Below, piece by piece: positions 1 through 5,222 of a DNA stretch of 8,437 nucleotides. Under the pieces are notes generated by a model that had not been told where the DNA came from, did not search any database, and saw only the letters and a program-made list of their open reading frames with translations. The stretch is from Pedosphaera sp. GTDB taxonomy: Bacteria > Verrucomicrobiota > Verrucomicrobiae > Limisphaerales > Pedosphaeraceae. A program made the position numbers and the translations under genes. Each line of letters starts with the position of its first letter. Within the stretch, counting starts at the first letter, position 1. The DNA lies in assembly GCA_028293265.1 (NCBI GenBank), contig JAQGPB010000310.1:1-8437 (forward strand), given 5' to 3'.

Positions 1-109
1 GTTGATTGATTTTCAACCGTGGTTCAACAGTACCGCGTGAACCGCCTTCCGGCAAGGTGGTATGTGCGATGTAATCATTGGGTATTTGGGTGCTCCCCTG
101 ATGTATCAC
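1..109 (-). CDS. Possible 5' end of a leftward gene cut by the window edge (uncertain)
   Basis: Reading leftward from a GTG at 109-107, about 36 codons stay open to the window edge, directly after an in-frame TGA. The translation begins V-I-H-Q-G-S-T and contains the string TLPEGGSRGTVEPRLKINQ. The composition is protein-like but I recognise no family. If real, it would be divergent from the metal ATPase with a 79-bp spacer. There is no clear ribosome binding site. The same stretch also holds a hairpin at 41-61, so it may simply be intergenic DNA. Confidence 0.22.
   Translation of the reverse strand, partial: MIHQGSTQIPNDYIAHTTLPEGGSRGTVEPRLKINQ
41..61. other. Short hairpin in the left-edge region
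   Basis: ACCGCCTT (41-48) can pair with AAGGTGGT (54-61) around a 5-nt loop, with one G-U pair. No T tract follows on the plus strand, so an intrinsic terminator is not well supported. It could be a terminator remnant of an upstream gene or chance. Confidence 0.25.
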
Positions 110-153
110 GGCTGCCGAATGTCACCATTGTCGTCTGTTTGAAAAGCCTGTAA

Positions 154-159
154 TATGAT
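154..159 (+). promoter_or_regulatory. Possible -10 element of the metal ATPase gene
   Basis: TATGAT at 154-159 is one mismatch from the -10 consensus and lies 29 bp before the ATPase start. The best upstream partner is TTGTCG at 128-133, giving a long 20-bp spacer. Long spacers are known at MerR-regulated metal-export promoters, but I see no convincing dyad between the two hexamers, so the regulatory reading is only a suggestion. Confidence 0.2.
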
Positions 160-188
160 GCAAGCTATTAGGGATACTGCGATCCGAT

Positions 189-2735
189 ATGAGTCTGCCC
201 AGCCCAACCGAAACTGAAAAGCACGCCGACGCGCCGTCCGCGAAGTGCCTGGCGCGTTCGGTGACGGAGGTGCTGTCGCAGGAACCGGCGTTGGAAGCGG
301 TCACGTTCAACCGGCTGCGCAAGACCATTTCGGTGGCGACCTTGGGGCAGGTGGACGTTCCCAAGCTCACCGAACGGGTTGCTTCAACCATTCAAAATGC
401 CCAGGCTGGCGACGCCATTAGTTGCGGGCTGCTCTCGGGCGAAGGCGACTGCCAGAGTTGCGCCCTGCCGTTGACTGAAAAAGAGCGCGGCGTCATCACG
501 ATCCGGAACGAAGGCAATGCTACGACCCTCGCACGTGTGACCTGTCCCACTGCACCGCATTTCTGGCGTTGGCGCGACATTCCCTGGCCGAAAGTGGTGC
601 AGCGGGATGTCGAGTTCCTCGAACATGCGGACCATATTGATGAATGGAAGGGGCAGCTCGTCGCGGCGGTTTTGTGCGGGGTGTTTGGACTGAGCGCCTT
701 TATTCTCAAGGGCCATCCGGCGGCGCTTTATTGTTACCTGCTGGCTTATCTCGCCGGCGGCTGGTTCACCGTGCAGGAAGTTTGGGAACGGCTGCAACAG
801 CGGGCGATTGACGTGCATTTTCTCATGCTGGCGGTCGCGGCGGGCAGCGCCAGCATCGGCGCGTGGGGCGAAGGTTCGACATTATTGTTTCTATTTTCGT
901 TCTCGGGCGCGTTGGAACATTATGCGCTTGGGCGGACCCAACGCGAAATTCGTTCACTGTTCCGCGAAGCACCGAAAGTGGCGACGGTTTTGGACGCTGA
1001 AGGACACGAGAGCGAAGTGGCGGTCGAGCGTTTACGGCCCGGCATGCGTCTGCTCATCAAGCCTGGTGCGCAATTTCCCGTGGACGCTGAAGTCGCCAAA
1101 GGCCAGACCGCGAGCGATGAATCCAATCTTACCGGCGAAGCGACCCCGGTGGAAAAGGCAGTGGGCGATTCTGTTCTGGCCGGCACGCTCAATCTCTGGG
1201 GCGCGGTGGAAGTGATCGTGACCAAAGCAGCGACTGAGAGCGCGCTGCAAAAAATCATCCAACTCATCAAGGAGGCGCAGCAGCAGAAAGCCCCGGCGCA
1301 GCAATTCACGGACAAGTTCAGCACGTATTACACTTATATCATTTTGGGGCTGTCGCTGGTGATGTTTTTTGTCTGGTGGCTGGGACGGGGATTGTCGCCG
1401 TTTACGGCAGGCGCGACGGGACAGCAGAGCGCATTTTATCACACGATGACGCTGCTGGTGGTGGCTTCGCCATGCGCGCTGGTGCTTTCCATTCCCTCGG
1501 CGGTGCTGGCGGCGATTGCGTGGGGGGCACGGCACGGGATTCTTTTTCGCGGCGGTGCGGCGGTCGAGAAGCTCGCGGGCATCAACACCGTGGCGCTGGA
1601 CAAGACCGGGACGCTTACGACCGGGGAATTGCGCGTTGAGCGGGTCGAGAGTTTTCCGGCCGGGCGCGAGGCGGAAGTGGCGCGGTTGGCGTTTTCACTG
1701 GAACGGCTTTCCACGCATCCCTTGGCGCGTGCCGTAACGCGTTACGGCAGGCAGCGCGGTCTGGATGCGATTGAGTTCGACCATTTCGAATCGGTCACCG
1801 GCCAGGGATTGCAAACGCGGCGCGGCGATAAAATTTGCCGCCTGGGCCGCCGCGAATGGCTCGCCCAAAACATGCCGCAACTACAACTGCCATGCACGTC
1901 CGCTCCGCCTTCTTCTTTCTCGCCCCCATTGGGGGAAACGGGTGGGGCGAGCGTCCCCGCGAGCCTTCCTTCAATGGGGGAGAGGGCCGGGGTGAAGGGA
2001 CTGCCAAATTCGATGTTGGATGTTCGATGTTCATTGCCCGTGCGGAAGCACTTCGATGTTTCCCCTCCCTCTTCCCAATCCGCAATCCGCAATCCGCAAT
2101 CCGCAATCGAAGAAGCTGGCCTCTGCGAAGTATGGCTCACGGAAGGCGACCTTCTCGGCCGCGTGGTATTGCGCGACGACATCCGGCCGCAGGCGCGATC
2201 GGTGGTGGAGGAACTGCGCCGCGCCGGTTTGCGCACGGTGGTATTGACGGGCGACCGCAAGGCGACGGCAGATTATTTGAAGGCCCAATTGGGTTTGGAC
2301 GACGTGCGGGCGGAATTGAAGCCCGAACAAAAGGTGGCGGAGATCCGGGCGCTGGGCGCGGGCGGGCAGCGCGTGGCGATGGTCGGCGACGGCGTGAACG
2401 ATGCGCCAAGTCTTGCAGCGGCGGATGTCGGCGTGGCCATGGGCGCGCGCGGTTCGGATGCTGCACTGGAGCAGGCAGAGGTGGTATTGATGCACGACCG
2501 GCTGGAGAATTTTCTGGCGGCTTTCCGGCTTAGCCAGCGCGCGCGCCGGGTCATCCGGCAAAATCTCGTCATTTCATTGGGCACGGTGGTGGTGCTGGTG
2601 TGCTTTGCGATGCTTGGAAGAATTCCGCTGACCATCGGCGTGGTGGGTCACGAAGGGAGCACGGTGATCGTGGTGATGAACAGTTTGCGATTGTTGATTG
2701 GGGCGGGAAGCAGAAAGTCATCTGTCGCTCAGTGA
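189..2735 (+). CDS. Heavy-metal P1B-type ATPase (P1B-4-like exporter) with an in-frame repeat insert
   Basis: This 848-residue inner-membrane pump would use ATP to export a transition metal. Residues 1-75 look like a degenerate ferredoxin-like metal-binding domain without CxxC; a cysteine cluster follows (C79, C88, C91, C119). About eight hydrophobic segments are seen, starting near 156, 180, 208, 228, 380, 420 and in 794-840. Key motifs are TGE at 315-317 (actuator), SPC at 427-429 (metal path), DKTGT with phosphorylated D471, HP at 510-511 (nucleotide domain), GDGVND at 733-738 and HEGST at 821-825. SPC together with HEGST/NSLRLL is typical of the P1B-4 subgroup (CoaT, CtpD, PfeT types: Co, Fe or Zn); the exact metal cannot be told from sequence. 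Residues about 569-640 are repeat-derived and foreign to the family; without them the length, about 776, is ordinary. All catalytic motifs are intact, so the pump may still work. The ATG at 189 is the first in frame and has no strong ribosome binding site. Confidence 0.93.
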   Translation: MSLPSPTETEKHADAPSAKCLARSVTEVLSQEPALEAVTFNRLRKTISVATLGQVDVPKLTERVASTIQNAQAGDAISCGLLSGEGDCQSCALPLTEKERGVITIRNEGNATTLARVTCPTAPHFWRWRDIPWPKVVQRDVEFLEHADHIDEWKGQLVAAVLCGVFGLSAFILKGHPAALYCYLLAYLAGGWFTVQEVWERLQQRAIDVHFLMLAVAAGSASIGAWGEGSTLLFLFSFSGALEHYALGRTQREIRSLFREAPKVATVLDAEGHESEVAVERLRPGMRLLIKPGAQFPVDAEVAKGQTASDESNLTGEATPVEKAVGDSVLAGTLNLWGAVEVIVTKAATESALQKIIQLIKEAQQQKAPAQQFTDKFSTYYTYIILGLSLVMFFVWWLGRGLSPFTAGATGQQSAFYHTMTLLVVASPCALVLSIPSAVLAAIAWGARHGILFRGGAAVEKLAGINTVALDKTGTLTTGELRVERVESFPAGREAEVARLAFSLERLSTHPLARAVTRYGRQRGLDAIEFDHFESVTGQGLQTRRGDKICRLGRREWLAQNMPQLQLPCTSAPPSSFSPPLGETGGASVPASLPSMGERAGVKGLPNSMLDVRCSLPVRKHFDVSPPSSQSAIRNPQSAIEEAGLCEVWLTEGDLLGRVVLRDDIRPQARSVVEELRRAGLRTVVLTGDRKATADYLKAQLGLDDVRAELKPEQKVAEIRALGAGGQRVAMVGDGVNDAPSLAAADVGVAMGARGSDAALEQAEVVLMHDRLENFLAAFRLSQRARRVIRQNLVISLGTVVVLVCFAMLGRIPLTIGVVGHEGSTVIVVMNSLRLLIGAGSRKSSVAQ
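1905..2000. repeat. GC-rich dispersed inverted repeat (element A of the insert)
   Basis: Arms CCCCCATTG (1923-1931) and CAATGGGGG (1972-1980) are perfect 9-bp complements, about 40 nt apart. The match extends outward through TCTC/GAGA with one bulged base. Inside, GGGG (1944-1947) faces CCCC (1955-1958), so the RNA could fold into a strong stem. On the minus strand it reads as a CTCACCCCGGCCCTCTCCC-type unit common between genes in this lineage and in some Planctomycetes. Confidence 0.7.
2012..2032. repeat. 7-bp tandem repeat GATGTTC x3 (element B of the insert)
   Basis: Three contiguous units lie at 2012-2018 (GATGTTG), 2019-2025 and 2026-2032 (both GATGTTC). A further GATGTT occurs at 2055-2060. 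Complementary reading gives GAACATC units, which in the minus-strand frame spell an EHRTSNIE-like peptide, a familiar signature of these repeats in Verrucomicrobiota. Confidence 0.75.
2040..2051. other. Small GGAA-loop hairpin between repeat elements B and C
   Basis: GTGC (2040-2043) pairs with GCAC (2048-2051) around GGAA. It may belong to the repeat unit that carries the GATGTT copy at 2055-2060. Short stem, so of limited weight on its own. Confidence 0.35.
2076..2108. repeat. 7-bp tandem repeat CAATCCG, four units and a part (element C of the insert)
   Basis: Perfect units start at 2076, 2083, 2090 and 2097, with a partial unit at 2104-2108. Because 7 is not a multiple of 3, the translation cycles with a 7-residue period (SQSAIRNPQSAI). 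The minus strand reads GGATTGC units and an IADCGLRIADC-like peptide. The end of the array coincides with the resumption of ATPase sequence. Confidence 0.8.
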
Positions 2736-3302
2736 GATGATTCGTTTTTCCAATAGCGAGCGGTTTTGCAGTAGTTTTTCTTTCGCTTCGGATACTCGGT
2801 CCTGATTTGCTCCAGCGATGATGAAACAAGCATGGGATTCGTACGCAAAGGCCTCCACTTCATTTCTATGAAGAGATTTTACTTTGCGTTTCAATTGTTT
2901 CCTCCTGGCATCTCCGCGCGAAAAAGATTGGTCGAAAATAACTGTCAAAAAATCAGGACGTGCTTTCACCAACTTTATCAGATCATCTTCGTAAATATAC
3001 TTACTCTGTCTCTTGCGTCTACTGCCTTCATCTTCCAGTAATCGCAAGCCCGTGTCGGGATCCAGCAACAGATTTCCATTACAAGGCACTTTAGAAAAAT
3101 AATCTTCACGGTTGTCGCTCATCAACTTTGCCGAGGACACAAGTGGGGCTCCTGAAAATTCGGCGAATGCGCCTGCATCCTTCTCCGAAACATCCTCTGT
3201 AAACATTGGTAAGACTGACCATGGGCTGAAGCGCGGTTTAAGCCAGGTTATAATTGCGTGTTTTACAATGTCGTAAGAATCTCCAAAATATTGAGAATGC
3301 AT
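2718..3302 (-). CDS. Conserved-looking protein of unknown function, 194 aa
   Basis: A soluble 194-residue protein without signal peptide or membrane segments. Visible motifs are FGDSYDIVK at residues 6-14, PMFTEDV at 32-38, LLLDPDTGL at 78-86, VIFDQSFSRG at 121-130, AFAYESHACF at 151-160, and a charged helical C-terminus. The DPD and FDQS strings each follow a hydrophobic strand and look like active-site loops of an alpha/beta fold. A distant methyltransferase-like or nuclease-like fold is possible, but I cannot name the family. The ATG at 3302 is preferred; a TTG at 3341 would add 13 residues and overlap the upstream gene. It lies 29 bp downstream of the 117-aa gene, probably in one transcript. 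Its 3' end overlaps the convergent ATPase stop by 18 bp. Its DNA is much more AT-rich than its neighbours, which suggests transfer. Confidence 0.72.
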   Translation of the reverse strand: MHSQYFGDSYDIVKHAIITWLKPRFSPWSVLPMFTEDVSEKDAGAFAEFSGAPLVSSAKLMSDNREDYFSKVPCNGNLLLDPDTGLRLLEDEGSRRKRQSKYIYEDDLIKLVKARPDFLTVIFDQSFSRGDARRKQLKRKVKSLHRNEVEAFAYESHACFIIAGANQDRVSEAKEKLLQNRSLLEKRIISLSDR

Positions 3303-3331
3303 GAGGAAGGAGATACTGATTCTGAGGAGCT

Positions 3332-3685
3332 TCACCGCCAAGCCAAATCGCTGATGTCCATGTGCCAGCCGTTGTCGTCGGTGACGCGCAAGGATTTTTT
3401 CTCCTGCTTATAAACAATTTTTTCCAAATCCACCGAAGGCGGTAGGATGTTCACGAGCGTATCGCCGGTTTGGAGCGCGATGATCCGCGTGCGCAGTTCC
3501 GGCCGGCGAAAGAACACCGCCTTGACTGCATCCACCGCGAAGACGTGCCCCGTGACGCGGGCGATGCCGTTTTCGTAGGCGTCCACAATGCCCACGAAAT
3601 GCCGTTGCGGTTCTTTCTCCAAGTGCCGCCGATGGATGACATGGATCTTTTCACCTTTTTGTAAAATCATGCCGGAGTATGGCAT
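3332..3685 (-). CDS. Small conserved-looking protein of unknown function, 117 aa
   Basis: A 117-residue, probably beta-rich soluble protein. The core begins KGEKIHVIHRRHLEKEPQRH, continues with HFVGIVDAYENGIARVTGHV and an RTRIIALQTGDTLVNILP segment, and ends near VTDDNGWHMDISDLAW. I have a sense of similar proteins of about 100 residues in other bacteria, but none with a known role, so no function is claimed. The alternating hydrophobic strands suggest a small beta-barrel. The start is ATG 3685; ATG 3670 (residue 6) would also fit and better matches the point where the core begins. It is the first gene of a leftward pair with the 194-aa gene and is divergent from the acetyltransferase. Confidence 0.68.
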   Translation of the reverse strand: MPYSGMILQKGEKIHVIHRRHLEKEPQRHFVGIVDAYENGIARVTGHVFAVDAVKAVFFRRPELRTRIIALQTGDTLVNILPPSVDLEKIVYKQEKKSLRVTDDNGWHMDISDLAWR

Positions 3686-3787
3686 CGGAGGTTGGAAAAA
3701 ACCAGCTTTTGTTCCAGTCGCAACCGCGAGTTAGTGTGTCAGTGTTTTGCTTGCGGAGGTTTTCTTTCTTCTCGAACATGGGCGGGT
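3686..3787. other. Divergent intergenic region
   Basis: About 100 bp separates the leftward 117-aa gene from the rightward acetyltransferase, so it must hold both promoters if both genes are expressed on their own. A GGAGG run occurs at about 3756-3760 but is too far from the ATG at 3788 to be its ribosome binding site. No clear -35/-10 pair is seen. Confidence 0.4.
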
Positions 3788-4369
3788 ATGCAAACTGATT
3801 TGTCCGATGGTTTCGTGATGATTCGACGCTATCGTCTGGATGATATTCCCTTGAACTTCGCGGCTGTGCGCGAGTCCATCAAGGAGCTTTCGCCCTGGAT
3901 GCCTTGGTGCCATGAGAATTATTCCGTGGATGATGCGACGGATTTCATTTCGACGCGGGATGCGAAATGGGAGAACGGTGATGAGTATGAATTTGCGATT
4001 TTTCACGTCAAGGACGGTGTATTTCTCGGCGGCGTGGGATTGAATCACGTGGATCGAACTGATAAATGCGCCAACCTTGGTTATTGGGTCCGTTCGGGTT
4101 GGACGCGGCGGGGCGTTGCCTCGGCAGCGGTTCGCCTGATTGCCCGTTTTGGTTTGCAGGAACTGGGCTTCAACCGTTTGGAAATAATCGCCGCGGCCGG
4201 CAACCAAGCCAGTCAGCGTGTGGCGGAAAAAGCCGGCGCAAAACGGGAGGGGATTTTGCGGAAGCGGGTCTGGCTTCACGGCATGGCGCATGACGCGGTG
4301 ATGAATTCATTGGTGGCAGAAGATTTCAGCCTTGTCCAAAAACCATTGGACAAATTTATTCCTTCATGA
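3788..4369 (+). CDS. GNAT-family N-acetyltransferase, RimJ/RimL-like
   Basis: This 193-residue cytoplasmic enzyme would transfer an acetyl group from acetyl-CoA to an amine, such as a protein N-terminus or a small molecule. The fold is evident from the strand-rich first half (residues 9-30 with MIRRYRLDD), the strand VFLGGVGLNHV, the acetyl-CoA loop region GYWVRSGWTRRGVAS (R102, W105, R107, R108, G109, A111), and the helix NQASQRVAEKAGAKREGILR (N139, S142, E147-K148, G150). That last segment is typical of the RimJ/RimL branch. Length is normal for the family. The frame is open from a TTG at 3692, but the intervening 32 residues are Cys-rich and unlike a GNAT start, so the ATG at 3788 is chosen. 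The substrate is unknown. It is a single gene with no tight neighbours. Confidence 0.86.
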   Translation: MQTDLSDGFVMIRRYRLDDIPLNFAAVRESIKELSPWMPWCHENYSVDDATDFISTRDAKWENGDEYEFAIFHVKDGVFLGGVGLNHVDRTDKCANLGYWVRSGWTRRGVASAAVRLIARFGLQELGFNRLEIIAAAGNQASQRVAEKAGAKREGILRKRVWLHGMAHDAVMNSLVAEDFSLVQKPLDKFIPS

Positions 4370-4546
4370 GAAAATCTGTGGCGTGTTGGAAAGGAGCACG
4401 ACATAAGGGCGCCATCCGGTGTCCACGAAGCCCGGCCAATCGCCTGCCGGAAACCATCCCCGCTGCCCAAACCTATCCGAACAGCCCGAAGTTTCCCATC
4501 CCCATTGCTCCAATACTCCATTACTCCAATCCCCCACCTCACTCCC
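4370..4546. other. Intergenic region holding a tandem repeat
   Basis: The region has 177 bp with no gene. The left part (4370-4500) shows no clear coding signal or terminator. The right part is pyrimidine-rich on the plus strand and contains the 8-bp tandem repeat described separately. The sequence immediately before the ATG at 4547 is CCACCTCACTCCC, so no Shine-Dalgarno is present. Confidence 0.5.
4508..4531. repeat. 8-bp tandem repeat CTCCAATA / CTCCATTA / CTCCAATC
   Basis: Three contiguous units start at 4508, 4516 and 4524. The minus strand reads GGAGTAATGGAGTATTGGAG, which in translation gives the VMEYWSN-like peptide that I associate with another Verrucomicrobiota dispersed repeat. The array ends 15 bp before the start codon of the 176-aa gene, so it would form part of that gene's leader. 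On the plus strand it is in frame with the gene and could encode an upstream LQYSITPI-like tail if translation began at the ATG at 4505. Confidence 0.65.
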
Positions 4547-5077
4547 ATGAAAAAACTCCGTTCCGACGCCCTCTGGCACAAACTCACCCCCGAACAGCAG
4601 GCCAAAATCCAGCACTGGTTCTTTGCAGAACGCCTTAGCTACAGTGCCGTTCACGCACGGATGCGCAATGAACTGGGCATCACCTGCGCTCGTTCCATCC
4701 TTGGTCCCATTTACCATTACTGCAATGACTTGCGCTCCAATGACAGCGAAGCCATCCGAGAAAAATTAACTGAGGCCATCACCGAGCCAGGCGCGGACCT
4801 GTCTCGCGTCCGCATTGATTCCCTGACCCTGATCACCGGGCAGTTGATCCAGAAAGCGCATCCCGGAGGGAATCCCCGGCATATTGCGGCGCTGGGACGG
4901 GTCCTGCTTCAGGCCCAATCGCGAGAGCTGGAGCGCGAACGGCTCGAGCTGATGCAGGAACGCATTTCCTTGCGGCGCACAATGACCGCTGGCTCCAAGG
5001 CTGCCGCGACCGGAAGCGACGGCTTGGTGAACAATCAGCCCTCGCAAGCGACGCGAAGCGGCACGCGTCCGGGATAA
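4547..5077 (+). CDS. HTH-like helical protein of unknown function, 176 aa
   Basis: An all-helical soluble protein. Residues 13-58 (LTPEQQAKIQHWFF, then LSYSAVHARMRNELGI and a following helix) look like a helix-turn-helix. Residues 66-120 are helical, and 117-145 form a charged, coiled-coil-like helix (ELERERLELMQERISL). The layout resembles the phage Mu Gp27-like/DUF3486 type of small DNA-binding protein, but the similarity is at pattern level only. The C-terminal 30 residues are low-complexity and probably disordered. The start is ATG 4547; an in-frame ATG at 4505 would place a repeat-encoded peptide at the N-terminus and is less likely. The stop lies inside a 10-bp tandem repeat. No phage genes are nearby, so a domesticated or stand-alone copy is the simplest reading. 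Confidence 0.66.
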   Translation: MKKLRSDALWHKLTPEQQAKIQHWFFAERLSYSAVHARMRNELGITCARSILGPIYHYCNDLRSNDSEAIREKLTEAITEPGADLSRVRIDSLTLITGQLIQKAHPGGNPRHIAALGRVLLQAQSRELERERLELMQERISLRRTMTAGSKAAATGSDGLVNNQPSQATRSGTRPG

Positions 5078-5097
5078 TCCGGGATAATCCGGGATAA
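5068..5097. repeat. 10-bp tandem repeat TCCGGGATAA x3 overlapping a stop codon
   Basis: Three perfect units lie at 5068-5077, 5078-5087 and 5088-5097. The TAA of the first unit is the stop codon of the 176-aa gene. Because the period is 10, the three TAA triplets fall in three different frames, so the array stops translation in every forward frame. It may be a copy-number-variable locus. Confidence 0.85.
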
Positions 5098-5133
5098 ATT
5101 AAAATTCTTTTGTGTGAAGCCGACTACCCATCT

Positions 5134-5143
5134 AAGCTAGCTT
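5134..5143. promoter_or_regulatory. Perfect palindrome AAGCTAGCTT upstream of the ROK operon
   Basis: A 10-bp perfect palindrome lies about 80 bp before the chosen ROK start. Together with the dyad at 5167-5185 it could be an operator for the three-gene operon. No regulator gene is in the window to support a pairing. Confidence 0.3.
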
Positions 5144-5166
5144 GATTCGCGCGCGTTTCAATGTCG

Positions 5167-5185
5167 TCAAGTTTTCAACACTTGA
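5167..5185. promoter_or_regulatory. Dyad TCAAGT-N7-ACTTGA in the ROK leader
   Basis: TCAAGT (5167-5172) and ACTTGA (5180-5185) are perfect inverted 6-mers with a 7-bp spacer. A shifted pairing, CAAGTT (5168-5173) with AACTTG (5185-5190), is also possible. It could be an operator or a small RNA hairpin in the 5' leader. It lies inside the frame that opens at TTG 5142, which is another reason to prefer the later start at 5223. Confidence 0.35.
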
Positions 5186-5222
5186 ACTTGGCCCGCATCT
5201 CATTTACAACGCCACTCACGAA

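Larger units (their letters stand above)
1893..2108. repeat. Composite repeat insert inside the ATPase gene
   Basis: About 216 bp (72 codons) with low-complexity content separates the end of the nucleotide-binding domain from the part of the P domain that begins EEAGLCEVWL. It joins at least three distinct repeat types in order: a GC-rich inverted repeat, a GATGTTC tandem and a CAATCCG tandem. The reading frame stays open throughout. I recognise all three as dispersed repeat types of Verrucomicrobiota genomes, where they normally sit between genes. The exact borders are estimated from where ATPase-like sequence stops and resumes. Confidence 0.82.

Noticed and set aside
2076..2108. CAATCCG array as a small CRISPR
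   Set aside because: Units are 7 bp with no spacers between them, and there are no cas genes.
1893..2108. Intein or group II intron in the ATPase gene
   Set aside because: The insert is only about 216 bp, lacks the splicing or endonuclease motifs of inteins and the conserved domains of introns, and consists of simple repeats.
1742..2260. A 172-codon minus-strand frame carrying IADCGLRIADW and EHRTSNIE-like peptides
   Set aside because: The peptides come from the dispersed repeats, and the rest is antisense to the ATPase. It is useful for recognising the repeats but not a gene.
1835..2533. A 232-codon plus-strand frame within the ATPase
   Set aside because: It is rich in G, R and A and overlaps the P-domain, whose GDGVND motif is in the other frame; a GC-rich shadow.
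3692..3787. N-terminal extension of the acetyltransferase from TTG 3692
   Set aside because: The 32 residues are unlike a GNAT start, and the domain begins right after the ATG at 3788.
4364..4717. Minus-strand frame of 117 codons over the intergenic repeat
   Set aside because: It reads through the 8-bp repeat and into the antisense of the 176-aa gene, with no domain.
5142..5222. N-terminal extension of the ROK protein from TTG 5142
   Set aside because: The start codon is weak, there is no ribosome binding site, and the stretch contains a dyad that fits a leader better.
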